Assembly: GCF_017876595.1 (NCBI RefSeq)
Contig: NZ_JAGIOG010000001.1
Span: forward strand, 1,550,001 to 1,614,000
Reading direction: 5' to 3'
Length of the DNA: 64,000 bases
Source of the DNA: Aeromicrobium fastidiosum
GTDB taxonomy: Bacteria; Actinomycetota; Actinomycetes; Propionibacteriales; Nocardioidaceae
The notes below the pieces were generated by a model that was not told the DNA's origin, did no database searches, and saw only the letters and a program-made list of their open reading frames with translations. A program made the translations under genes and the position numbers. Position 1 is the first letter of the stretch, and each line of letters opens with the position of its first letter. Positions 16,973 through 24,715 of the stretch are shown piece after piece.

Positions 16973-18127
16973 ATGACCGACCTGCGACGTGCACGCGCCT
17001 CGGTGGGAGCCGGGTTCTTCCTGCAGGGGCTGGTGTTCGCGGCGATCGTGACCCAGGCACCGCGCATCAAGGACCGCTTCGACCTCGACGACGGAGGGCT
17101 GACGCTGATCCTCGTCCTCGTCGCCGTGGTGTCGGGCGTCGGCAGCGTCCTCGCAGGCGTCGTCGCCGAGCGACGCTCCAGCGCGACGGCGTTCCGGCTG
17201 GCCCTGCTCACGATCGGTCTCGGCGCGCTGCTGGTCGGTGTCGCGCCCACCGTCCCGCTGCTGGCAGCGGCCTTCGTCGTGTACGGCCTCGGGGTCGGTG
17301 CCGTCGACGCCGGCATGAACATGCAGGGCGTGCGGGTGCAGGAGGCCTACGGGCGCAGCATCATGGCGAGCTTCCACGGCCTGTGGTCGGTCGGCGGCAT
17401 CCTCGGTGCGCTCTATGCGGCAGGGGTCGCCAGGATCGACGTCCCGTTCGCGGCGTCGCTCGCCGTCGTCGCCGCCATCACGTGGATCGTCTCGACCGTC
17501 GCGGCCGGCCACTTCGTCGACGCCCGCGAGCGCGACCCCGGTCTGTCGGCCGCGGGCCTCGACCTGCCGTGGCGACCTGTGCTGGTCTTCGGCCTCGTCG
17601 TGCTGGTGTTCTACGCCGCCGACACCGGCATCCTGAGCTGGAGCACGGTCTACCTCGAGGACGCCCTCGACGCACCCGCGTCCGTCGCGCCGCTCGGCTA
17701 CGGGGCCTACCAGGTCGGCGCGCTGGTGTCCCGCTTCGGCGGTGACCTCGTGGTGCGCCGCATCGGTGCTGCCCGGGTCGTCGCGATCGGCACGTCGGTC
17801 GGGCTCGTGGGGCTCGCGACGGTCGTCGCGGCACCCGTCCCCGCGGTCGCCGTGATCGGTTGCTTCGTGACCGGCGTGGGGCTCGCGATCCTCGCGCCGC
17901 TGGCCTTCGCCTCGCTGGCCGCCGCGGTGCCGCCGGACGCCCGCGACGTCGCGATCGCCCGCATGAACATCGCCAACTACCTGGGCGCGATCCTGGGCGG
18001 CGGTCTCATCGGCGCCGCGGCGACGGCGGGCCACCTGCGCTGGGCCTTCGTCATCCCACTGGTCACCGTGCCGGTCGTGCTGCTCGTCGCCAGGTCGTTC
18101 AGGGCGGCCGACGTGTCGTCGGTCTGA
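16973..18127 (+). CDS. MFS transporter
   Basis: The 384-residue protein has twelve predicted membrane helices and an early GFFLQGLVFAAIVTQAPRIK segment. Its ASFHGLWSVGGILGALYAAG motif is typical of the YbjJ/fucose-permease-like MFS group. The substrate is unknown. ATG 16973 is favoured over GTG 16943 by the TACGAT hexamer. It ends 17 bases before a strong terminator. Nothing in the neighbourhood indicates what is transported. Confidence 0.8.
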   Translation: MTDLRRARASVGAGFFLQGLVFAAIVTQAPRIKDRFDLDDGGLTLILVLVAVVSGVGSVLAGVVAERRSSATAFRLALLTIGLGALLVGVAPTVPLLAAAFVVYGLGVGAVDAGMNMQGVRVQEAYGRSIMASFHGLWSVGGILGALYAAGVARIDVPFAASLAVVAAITWIVSTVAAGHFVDARERDPGLSAAGLDLPWRPVLVFGLVVLVFYAADTGILSWSTVYLEDALDAPASVAPLGYGAYQVGALVSRFGGDLVVRRIGAARVVAIGTSVGLVGLATVVAAPVPAVAVIGCFVTGVGLAILAPLAFASLAAAVPPDARDVAIARMNIANYLGAILGGGLIGAAATAGHLRWAFVIPLVTVPVVLLVARSFRAADVSSV

Positions 18128-18143
18128 ACGGCAGAGGGCATAA

Positions 18144-18185
18144 GTCGGCCCCACCGTTCTCGGGGGGTGAAACGGTGGGGCCGAC
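18144..18185 (+). terminator. Hairpin terminator after the MFS gene
   Basis: A 15-bp perfect stem, GTCGGCCCCACCGTT at 18144-18158 with 18171-18185, and a 12-nt loop. No long U tract follows, as is usual in high-GC actinobacteria. Confidence 0.75.
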
Positions 18186-18331
18186 AACAGGCGCCAACAG
18201 CACGAAGCGCATTGACCCTGCATCAAGAATCATAGGGGAGTGCACCCAGCGTGCGCAGCAAAAACAGGAAAACTCATCAGAACTTTTCCGGCGGTGCCCG
18301 CGGGCTGGGACGGGGTGGGACAATTCAGCCC

Positions 18332-19021
18332 ATGACCGCCACCCTCGCGCCCGTCGGGCCCCCCCAGCGTCCTCGCTCCGGGCCCGTGCGCCGCACCGTC
18401 TTCGTGCTCGGTGTCGGCATGATCCTGGCCGGTGTCGGCTTCCTGCTGTTCTGCGCGTGGCAGTACTACGGCACCAACATCATCGCCAAGCAGAAGCAGG
18501 CCGACGTCAAGCAGAGCATCGCGAGCAACTGGGACAACGGCATCGACGGCAAGGACATCGGCCTGCTGCGGGTCAAGCGGTTCGGGTCCGACTACGAGCA
18601 GCCGATCGTCAAGGGCTTCGACGACAAGGCGCTCGCGAGCGGCGTCGGCTGGGACCCCAAGAGCGCCCTGCCCGGCGAGATCGGCAACTTCGCGATCGCC
18701 GCGCACCGCGTCACGCACGGCGAGCCGTTCGCGAAGTTCCCGAAGCTCAAGAAGGGCGACGAGGTCGTCGTCGAGACCCGCCGCCACATCTACACGTACC
18801 GGCTTCGCAACTCCGGCACGTCCATCACGGTCGACTTCTCGGTCGGCTGGCCCCTGCAGCGCGTGCCGGCTCCCGATGCCGCGGGCGAGCGTCCGACCAA
18901 GTCGGTCATCACGATGCTGACGTGCTCCGAGCTGTTCCACACCCGCAACCGCAACGTCGTGATCGGCGACCTCGTGAGCGACCAGGACAAGAAGACGGGC
19001 AAGACCACGACGATCGGCTGA
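18332..19021 (+). CDS. Class E sortase
   Basis: The 229-residue membrane-anchored transpeptidase has an N-terminal hydrophobic helix (residues about 22-43) and a sortase beta-barrel. The catalytic residues can be placed: His125 in AIAAHRVTHGEPF, Cys198 in ITMLTCSELF, and Arg205 or Arg207 in HTRNR. Class E enzymes of actinobacteria join surface proteins with LAxTG-type signals or pilins to the cell wall. I see no protein with such a signal in this window. ATG 18332 has GACAAT 7 nt upstream, so it may be leaderless. Confidence 0.88.
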   Translation: MTATLAPVGPPQRPRSGPVRRTVFVLGVGMILAGVGFLLFCAWQYYGTNIIAKQKQADVKQSIASNWDNGIDGKDIGLLRVKRFGSDYEQPIVKGFDDKALASGVGWDPKSALPGEIGNFAIAAHRVTHGEPFAKFPKLKKGDEVVVETRRHIYTYRLRNSGTSITVDFSVGWPLQRVPAPDAAGERPTKSVITMLTCSELFHTRNRNVVIGDLVSDQDKKTGKTTTIG

Positions 19022-19054
19022 CCGGCGGTCGCGCTCCCTCGTCGTCGGTCCACC

Positions 19055-19060
19055 TAGGCT
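19055..19060 (+). promoter_or_regulatory. -10 hexamer for pyrE
   Basis: TAGGCT lies 6 nt before ATG 19067. Confidence 0.55.
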
Positions 19061-19066
19061 GACCCC

Positions 19067-19714
19067 ATGCACGACTACCAGCGCGAGTTCATCGAGCTCG
19101 CCCTCGACCTCGAGGTGCTGCGCTTCGGCGAGTTCACCCTCAAGTCGGGGCGCACCTCGCCCTACTTCTTCAACGCCGGGCTGTTCAACACCGGCGCTCG
19201 GCTCGCGGCGCTCGGCCGCTTCTACGCCGATGCGATCGTCGAGAGCGGCCTGTCGTTCGAGGTGCTCCTCGGCCCCGCCTACAAGGGCATCCCGATCGCG
19301 TCGGCCGCCGCGGTGCAGCTGTCGGCGCTGCACGGCCGAGACGTCCCGTGGTGCTTCAACCGCAAGGAGCCGAAGGATCACGGGGAGGGCGGCCTGATCG
19401 TCGGCTCGCCCCTGCAGGGACGCGCGCTGGTCGTCGACGACGTCATCACGGCCGGCACCGCGATCCGCGAGGTCAAGCAGATCGTCGACGAGGCGGGCGC
19501 GACGCTGGCCGGCATCGTCGTGGCGGTCGACCGGCAGGAGCGCGGACGCGGCGAGCTGTCGGCGATCCAGGAGGTCGAGCGCGACTTCGGGGTGTCCGTG
19601 GTCTCGATCATCTCGTTCGACCAGATCATCGAGTTCATCGAGCAGACCGGCCGGCACGCCGAGCACCTCGACGCCGTGCGCGGGTACCGCGAGGAGTTCG
19701 GCGTCCTCGCGTGA
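19067..19714 (+). CDS. pyrE: Orotate phosphoribosyltransferase, enterobacterial-type
   Basis: This enzyme joins orotate to PRPP to make OMP in pyrimidine synthesis. The 215-residue protein has [44 protein letters not shown] and the PRPP loop [11 protein letters not shown]. These lines, and the tail [11 protein letters not shown], follow E. coli PyrE almost word for word from memory. Most actinobacterial PyrE proteins I know are of a more divergent type. A transfer origin is therefore possible, though base use is now like its neighbours. The stop overlaps the next start (GTGA). Confidence 0.93.
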   Translation: MHDYQREFIELALDLEVLRFGEFTLKSGRTSPYFFNAGLFNTGARLAALGRFYADAIVESGLSFEVLLGPAYKGIPIASAAAVQLSALHGRDVPWCFNRKEPKDHGEGGLIVGSPLQGRALVVDDVITAGTAIREVKQIVDEAGATLAGIVVAVDRQERGRGELSAIQEVERDFGVSVVSIISFDQIIEFIEQTGRHAEHLDAVRGYREEFGVLA

Positions 19715-20325
19715 GCGAGCCGGTGGAGCCGGTCGGCGTCGGACCGTGGCCGGGGGAGTGGCCGGTCGGCGACCACTACGACCCCGAGCTGCTGCGCGAC
19801 GGTGACCGCCGCAACGTCGTCGACGGCTACCGCTACTGGACGCTCGAGGCGATCGTCGCCGACCTCGACACCCGCCGGCATCCCCTGCACGTCGCGATCG
19901 AGAACTGGCAGCACGACTTCAACATCGGGTCGATCGTCCGCACCGCCAACGCCTTCGCCGTCGCGGAGGTGCACATCGTCGGACGCCGGCGCTGGAACCG
20001 TCGCGGGGCCATGGTGACCGACCGCTACCAGCACGTCCGGCACCACGAGACGGTCGACGATCTCGCGCGGTGGGCCGCCGAGGAGGGTCTGCCGGTGCTC
20101 GGCATCGACAACGTCGACGGGTCGGTGCCGATCGAGTCGGCGACGCTGCCCGCGGCGTGCGTGCTGGTGTTCGGGCAGGAGGGTCCCGGCCTGTCGGACG
20201 AGGCGCGAGCTGCGTGCGAACAGACGCTGTCGATCGCGCAGTTCGGCTCGACCCGGTCGATCAACGCGGGTGCCGCGGCCGCCATCGCGATGCACGCCTG
20301 GATCCGCCAGCACGCCATCCCCTGA
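19711..20325 (+). CDS. SpoU/TrmH family RNA 2'-O-methyltransferase
   Basis: The 204-residue protein has the three SPOUT motifs: [28 protein letters not shown] and [23 protein letters not shown]. The last two form the trefoil knot that binds S-adenosylmethionine. It methylates a ribose 2'-OH in tRNA or rRNA; the target base is not readable. GTG 19711 overlaps the pyrE stop, a typical coupling, and the pair share the pyrE leaderless promoter. Confidence 0.88.
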   Translation: MSEPVEPVGVGPWPGEWPVGDHYDPELLRDGDRRNVVDGYRYWTLEAIVADLDTRRHPLHVAIENWQHDFNIGSIVRTANAFAVAEVHIVGRRRWNRRGAMVTDRYQHVRHHETVDDLARWAAEEGLPVLGIDNVDGSVPIESATLPAACVLVFGQEGPGLSDEARAACEQTLSIAQFGSTRSINAGAAAAIAMHAWIRQHAIP

Positions 20326-20350
20326 CCCCGGGGGCGGGCCGCCGGGATCC

Positions 20351-20474
20351 GCGAGTGGCGCAGTCTCGCGATTCTGGGACGGCGTGTCGCGCGAAACTGC
20401 GCCACTCGCGCCCCGAACTGCGCCACTCGCTCGCGCGAAACTGCGCCACTCGCGCCCCGAACTGCGCCACTCGC
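20351..20474. repeat. Palindromic repeat family B with a 42-bp tandem duplication
   Basis: A 59-base palindrome (20351-20409) has 14-bp perfect arms, GCGAGTGGCGCAGT and ACTGCGCCACTCGC. The right arm recurs at 20417, 20440 and 20461, because a 42-bp block (20389-20430) is repeated exactly at 20433-20474 with TC between. A near copy of the palindrome (51 of 59 bases) is at 49855. Confidence 0.85.
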
Positions 20475-20498
20475 GCGGCAGCCCGGAGCCCCCGGACC

Positions 20499-20504
20499 TA
20501 GGCT
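20499..20504 (+). promoter_or_regulatory. -10 hexamer for the flavoprotein oxidoreductase
   Basis: TAGGCT lies 6 nt before GTG 20511, just downstream of the family B repeats. Confidence 0.55.
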
Positions 20505-20510
20505 CAGGGC

Positions 20511-21878
20511 GTGAGCTCTCGTGTGGTGGTGATCGGCGGAGACGCCGCAGGCATGACGGTCGCAGCGGGCGTCCGCCGCCGGCTGGGCAAGGACGACGAG
20601 GTCGTCGTGCTCGAGCGCGGCACCTGGACGTCGTACTCCGCGTGCGGCATCCCCTATTGGGTCGCCGGCGATGTCGACTCGGCCGATGCCCTCGTGGCCC
20701 GCACCCCGCAGGAGCACCGCGCCAACGGCATCGACGTGCGGCTCGGCGCGGAGGCGGTGGCGATCGACCCCGAGGCGCGCACCGTCTCGGTCAAGGACGG
20801 CGACCCCATCGGCTACGACCACCTCGTCATCGCGACGGGCGCCGAGCCCGTGCGCCCCGACCTCCCGGGCATCCACGGCGACGGCATCCACGGCGTCCAG
20901 TCGCTCGACGACGGCCAGGTCATCCTCGACGAGCTGGAGCGGGGGCCGCAGCACGTCGTGGTCGTCGGCAGCGGCTACATCGGGCTGGAGATGGCCGAGG
21001 CGTGCGTCGCCCGCGGCTTCGACACGACGGTCGTCGAGCGGTCCTCGACGGTCATGCCGATCATCGAGGCGCAGCTGGGCGACCAGGTGGCCGAGGCGAT
21101 GAAGGCCCGCGGCATCCACCTGCGCACGGGCGTCGCGGTCGAGGGCTTCACGCTCGACGCGCGAGGCCGCGTGGTCGCGGTCGAGACCGATGAGGGCACG
21201 CTGCCGGCCGATCTCGTGATCCTCGGCCTCGGCGTGACGGCGCGCTCGTCGCTGGCACGGGACGCCGGCCTGCCGCTGGGTGCCAAGGGCGGCATCGTCG
21301 TCGACGACCGGCAGCGGGTGCGGGGCTTCTCCGACATCTGGGCGGCGGGCGACTGCGTCGTCACCCACGACCGCATCACCGGCGACCTGATCCACCTGCC
21401 GCTCGGCACCCATGCCAACAAGCAGGGCATGGTCGCCGCCGACAACTTGGCCGCCGAGCTGCTCGGCCAGGAGCCGCGGCTGACGTTCCCGGGAGTCGTG
21501 CAGACCGCCATCACGAAGTTCTGCTCGCTCGAGATCTCGCGCACCGGACTCGGTGACAAGGCCGCCCGCGAGGCCGGCTTCGACCCCGTCGTGGCGTCGA
21601 TCGAGACGTCCAACTTCGCGGGCTACATGCCGGGTGCGGGCACCATGACGGTGCTGGTCGTCGCCGACCGCGACTCGCGCCGGCTGCTGGGTGCCCAGAT
21701 CGTCGGTGCCGAGGACGCCGCGCTGCGCATCGACGTCGCCGCCACGGCCCTGGTCGCGGGCATGACGGTCGACGAGGTCGTGATGCTCGACCTGGCCTAC
21801 GCGCCCCCGTTCGCCTCGGTCTGGAGCCCCGTGCAGGTCGCCGCACGTGCCGCCGTCAAGGCTCTCGCGGGGTCGTGA
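20511..21878 (+). CDS. FAD-dependent pyridine nucleotide-disulfide oxidoreductase (CoA-disulfide reductase / NADH oxidase-like)
   Basis: The 455-residue protein has two Rossmann folds, with FAD loop VVVIGGDAAGM (residues 5-15) and NAD(P)H loop VVVVGSGYIGLEMAEA near 150. A single active-site Cys45 lies in SYSACGIPYW, the position used by CoA-disulfide reductases and NADH oxidases. The FAD-binding DIWAAGDCV and a C-terminal dimerisation domain follow. It likely keeps low-molecular-weight thiols reduced or oxidises NADH; the substrate is unproven. In a mycothiol-using actinobacterium the CoA role is uncertain. Confidence 0.85.
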   Translation: MSSRVVVIGGDAAGMTVAAGVRRRLGKDDEVVVLERGTWTSYSACGIPYWVAGDVDSADALVARTPQEHRANGIDVRLGAEAVAIDPEARTVSVKDGDPIGYDHLVIATGAEPVRPDLPGIHGDGIHGVQSLDDGQVILDELERGPQHVVVVGSGYIGLEMAEACVARGFDTTVVERSSTVMPIIEAQLGDQVAEAMKARGIHLRTGVAVEGFTLDARGRVVAVETDEGTLPADLVILGLGVTARSSLARDAGLPLGAKGGIVVDDRQRVRGFSDIWAAGDCVVTHDRITGDLIHLPLGTHANKQGMVAADNLAAELLGQEPRLTFPGVVQTAITKFCSLEISRTGLGDKAAREAGFDPVVASIETSNFAGYMPGAGTMTVLVVADRDSRRLLGAQIVGAEDAALRIDVAATALVAGMTVDEVVMLDLAYAPPFASVWSPVQVAARAAVKALAGS

Positions 21879-21953
21879 GCGCGGCCCCGAGCAGCAGCGA
21901 CCCGGCAACTGGAACAATGGGGCCTGCCGCCCCCTCTACCCACTGGAGTTCGC

Positions 21954-22973
21954 ATGCCCGTCGCCACACCTGAGGTCTACGCCGAGATGCTCGACAAGGC
22001 CAAGCGCGAGTCGTTCGCCTACCCGGCCATCAACGTCTCGTCGTCGCAGACCCTCAACGCCGCCCTCGCCGGATTCGCCGAGGCCGAGAGCGACGGCATC
22101 ATCCAGGTCTCGACCGGCGGCGCCGACTACTTCTCGGGCCACACCGTCAAGAACATGGTCTCCGGCTCGCTGGCCTTCGCCGCGTTCGCGCAGGAGGTCG
22201 CCAAGAAGTACCCGGTCAACGTCGCGCTGCACACCGACCACTGCCCCAAGGACAAGCTCGACGACTTCGTGCGTCCGCTGATCGCCGCGTCCAAGGAGCG
22301 GGTCGACGCTGGCGGACTGCCCTACTTCCAGTCGCACATGTGGGACGGCTCGGCCGTGCCGCTCGACGAGAACCTGCAGATCGCGCAGGAGCTGCTGGCT
22401 GCCGCCGCAGCCGCGCGCATCATCCTCGAGGTCGAGATCGGCATCGTCGGCGGCGAGGAGGACGGTGTCGAGGGTGGCCTCGGCGAGCACCTGTACACGA
22501 CCCCCGAGGACGCCCTGGCGACCGCCGAGGCCCTCGGCCTGGGCGAGAAGGGCCGCTACCTGACGGCCCTGACGTTCGGCAACGTCCACGGCGTCTACAA
22601 GCCCGGCAACGTCACGCTGAAGCCGGAGATCCTCAAGGCGGCGCAAGAGGCTGTGGCCTCCAAGTACGGCAAGGAGTCGCCGTTCGACCTGGTGTTCCAC
22701 GGCGGATCGGGCTCGCTGCCCGAGGAGATCTCGGCGGCCGTCGACTTCGGCGTCGTCAAGATGAACGTCGACACCGACACGCAGTACGCCTTCACCCGTC
22801 CGATCGCCGGCTGGATGCTGTCGAACTACGACGGCGTCCTGAAGGTCGACGGCGAGGTCGGCAACAAGAAGCAGTACGACCCGCGTGCGTGGGGCAAGGC
22901 TGCCGAGGTCGGCATGTCGGCCCGTGTCGCCGAGGCCTGCGCAGCGCTGCGCAGCGCCGGCACGTCGCTCTGA
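21954..22973 (+). CDS. fbaA: Class II fructose-1,6-bisphosphate aldolase
   Basis: This zinc enzyme interconverts fructose-1,6-bisphosphate with dihydroxyacetone phosphate and glyceraldehyde-3-phosphate. The 339-residue protein has NVALHTDHCPK (catalytic Asp and zinc His), VEIGIVGGEEDG, TFGNVHGVYKPG (zinc His) and VFHGGSGS followed by VVKMNVDTDTQYAF for phosphate binding. This is the class IIA form. ATG 21954 has CTGGAG about 6 nt upstream. A hairpin followed by TTTT lies behind it. In many actinobacteria fba, DUF3151 and purA are neighbours, as here with insertions. Confidence 0.95.
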   Translation: MPVATPEVYAEMLDKAKRESFAYPAINVSSSQTLNAALAGFAEAESDGIIQVSTGGADYFSGHTVKNMVSGSLAFAAFAQEVAKKYPVNVALHTDHCPKDKLDDFVRPLIAASKERVDAGGLPYFQSHMWDGSAVPLDENLQIAQELLAAAAAARIILEVEIGIVGGEEDGVEGGLGEHLYTTPEDALATAEALGLGEKGRYLTALTFGNVHGVYKPGNVTLKPEILKAAQEAVASKYGKESPFDLVFHGGSGSLPEEISAAVDFGVVKMNVDTDTQYAFTRPIAGWMLSNYDGVLKVDGEVGNKKQYDPRAWGKAAEVGMSARVAEACAALRSAGTSL

Positions 22974-22991
22974 CCTTCGGCCCTGGTCGCA

Positions 22992-23064
22992 GTTTCCCAG
23001 GTGCACCCCGGAATCTCTCGGGCTGCACCACGACAACCGGCACGTCACCCCTGTTGCATCCGGG
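22992..23064. repeat. Palindromic repeat family C, left copy
   Basis: Two motifs recur on the other side of the AbiEi-like gene. GTTTCCCAGGTGCACCCC is at 22992-23009, and CACGTCACCCCTGT plus the next ten bases is at 23041-23064. The right-hand copies lie at 24222-24239 (17 of 18 identical) and 24187-24210 (22 of 24), but in swapped order. Confidence 0.75.
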
Positions 23065-23080
23065 AGGGCGTGCCGGTTTT
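23037..23080 (+). terminator. Rho-independent-like terminator of fbaA
   Basis: CCGGCACG (23037-23044) pairs with CGTGCCGG (23069-23076) and is followed directly by TTTT. The loop contains the family C motif. Confidence 0.65.
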
Positions 23081-23109
23081 CTGTGGGCGGCTCCGGTGGC
23101 CCCCGGACG

Positions 23110-24075
23110 TCAGGCGATGTGGCGGGCGTAGAGCGACCGCGAACGGTCGAGGTCGGCCTTCAGCCTGGCCATCGCCCTGGCGACGGCCAGCTCACCGAGA
23201 TCGGACCAGATGAGCCGCGTGAGGCCCCACAACTGGGCGCGGACGAGATCCTCGCGCCGTTTCTCGTCGAAGACGGACGCGAAGCCGTCTGGGCCGAACG
23301 TCCCGTCGTACTTGATGCGGCCGTCGAACTCGGCCAGGTGCCGGTGCAGCCGCCAGGCGAAGTCGGTGCGCGCCACGAACAGTCCGCTCTCGTCTGTGAC
23401 CCGGAACTGCAGGTCGGGGCGCGGGATGCCGTGACGCCAGAACTGATACCGGGCTCGTGACTCACCCGGCGATTCGGCGCGGCCGTCAGCCAGGCTCAGC
23501 GCGAGTCGTCCCGACCGGGAACCACCCCAGGTGCGGAACCGGCCCGAGGTGTCGTGCAAGGACGCGGCCGTGACCAACCCCTGGTGCAGTGCCGCGTCGG
23601 CCGAGACGATCGCCGACTCGGGGGACTGCCCGCAGGCCAGCTCCCACACACATCGGTCGGGACTCGACACCAGGACGCCGTCGATCTCGACGACGTCGGC
23701 CTCGGCCATGCCGCCGACATGGTGCTGCACGCCCGCCTCGTGCCGGCTGCGTCCGTGATCGAGTCGTGTCACGTGGACCTCGTCGAGCGGTGCGCCCCAC
23801 AGCGCGATGCCGTGGACGGCCGCGGCGGACTGGTGGGTGAGGGCGACGGTCCCACGGTGGCGGTCGAACACCGCCCTGCTTCGGGTGACCAGCTTCTCCT
23901 CGTCTGTCAGACCACGGTAAAGCGTTGCCGGCGCGTAGAGGCCGGCCCCGATCCGGGTCAGGAGGCCCGATCTGATGGCCGACCGGATCTCGCGGTCTCC
24001 GTGACCCGTGGCGAGGATCTCGGGCCGGGAGATGTGTCCGCGTTCGTGCGCGAGGTGGAGGAGGGAGGCGTCCAT
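23110..24075 (-). CDS. AbiEi-like winged-helix protein with DUF559-type nuclease-like C-terminus
   Basis: The 321-residue protein begins with HERGHISRPEILATGHGDREIR and LLTRIGAGLYAPATLY, the winged-helix layout of AbiEi-type (type IV toxin-antitoxin) proteins. The middle has LTHQSAAAVHGIALWG. The C-terminal third has VARTDFAWRLHRHLAEFDGR then IKY, close to the D...E-x-D-x-K spacing of DUF559, a PD-(D/E)XK-like fold. Such fused proteins are common orphan genes in actinobacteria; no partner toxin is adjacent. It sits alone between two family C repeats. ATG 24075 is chosen because the domain starts there. Confidence 0.72.
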   Translation of the reverse strand: MDASLLHLAHERGHISRPEILATGHGDREIRSAIRSGLLTRIGAGLYAPATLYRGLTDEEKLVTRSRAVFDRHRGTVALTHQSAAAVHGIALWGAPLDEVHVTRLDHGRSRHEAGVQHHVGGMAEADVVEIDGVLVSSPDRCVWELACGQSPESAIVSADAALHQGLVTAASLHDTSGRFRTWGGSRSGRLALSLADGRAESPGESRARYQFWRHGIPRPDLQFRVTDESGLFVARTDFAWRLHRHLAEFDGRIKYDGTFGPDGFASVFDEKRREDLVRAQLWGLTRLIWSDLGELAVARAMARLKADLDRSRSLYARHIA

Positions 24076-24166
24076 GGCCCGATCGTGGCCCGGTCCGTCG
24101 GGCGTCGACACGGGCGATTCGTCGGCTGTGGACAGTCGGACTGGAGCCGTGACGGTGTGGACCTTT

Positions 24167-24269
24167 CACCTCACCCCGTTTCCTTGCACGTCGCCCCTGT
24201 CGCATCCGGGGTGAGGTGGCGGTTTCCCAGGTGCGCCCCCGAAGATTCCGGGGTGAACCTGGGAAACCG
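24167..24269. repeat. Palindromic repeat family C, right copy
   Basis: Two palindromes lie in tandem: CACCTCACCCCG (24167-24178) with 24207-24218, and CGGTTTCCCAGGT (24220-24232) with 24257-24269. Both motifs recur at 22992-23064, so the AbiEi-like gene is bracketed. Confidence 0.8.
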
Positions 24270-24292
24270 GCAGCGCCTGACACACTGAGCCC

Positions 24293-24706
24293 ATGACCAA
24301 TCTCTTCGGTGAACCGCCCGCCACGCTCCTGCCCGCCGACCCCGGTGCCGCCGAGCTCGCCGCCGGCGACAGCCCGCAGACCGTGGCCTCGCTGCACCCC
24401 GACTCCGCGCTCGCCTGGGTCACCCTGGCCGAGCTCGCGCTCGCCGAGGGCCGCGACCTCGAGGGCTACGCCTTCGTCCGCACCGGCTACCACCGCTCGC
24501 TCGACCTGCTGCGCCGCAACGGGTGGAAGGGCCACGGCCCGCTGCCGTGGGAGCACGAGCCGAACCGTGCGTTCCTGCGCTCGCTCGCGGCGCTGGCCGA
24601 TGCCTCCGAGCGTCTCGGCGACGAGGGCGAGGCCCACCGCTGCCGCGAGTTCCTGCACGAGTCGAGCCCCGAGGCCTACGCGGAGCTCGTCGCCCCCAGC
24701 GGCTGA
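24293..24706 (+). CDS. DUF3151 family protein
   Basis: The 137-residue protein has the DUF3151 core LHPDSALAWVTLAELAL, EGYAFVRTGYHRSLDLLRRNGW and VPWEHEPNRAFLRSLAAL-like helices (here LPWEHEPNRAFLRSL). The helix pairs resemble a tetratricopeptide arrangement. The function is unknown, but the family is confined mainly to actinobacteria and sits beside the class II aldolase gene. CACACT lies 6 nt before ATG 24293, a weak leaderless -10. Confidence 0.88.
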   Translation: MTNLFGEPPATLLPADPGAAELAAGDSPQTVASLHPDSALAWVTLAELALAEGRDLEGYAFVRTGYHRSLDLLRRNGWKGHGPLPWEHEPNRAFLRSLAALADASERLGDEGEAHRCREFLHESSPEAYAELVAPSG

Positions 24707-24715
24707 GACCGACCC

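Noticed and set aside
20389..20474. CRISPR-like direct repeats
   Set aside because: Only two copies of 42 bases, separated by 2 bases, with no spacers and no cas genes.
20025..21917. 630-codon minus-strand open frame
   Set aside because: Opposite the flavoprotein and methyltransferase genes; composition-driven open frame.
22992..24269. Insertion sequence or transposon around the AbiEi-like gene
   Set aside because: The flanking motifs are not simple terminal inverted repeats, no target duplication is seen and no transposase is present.
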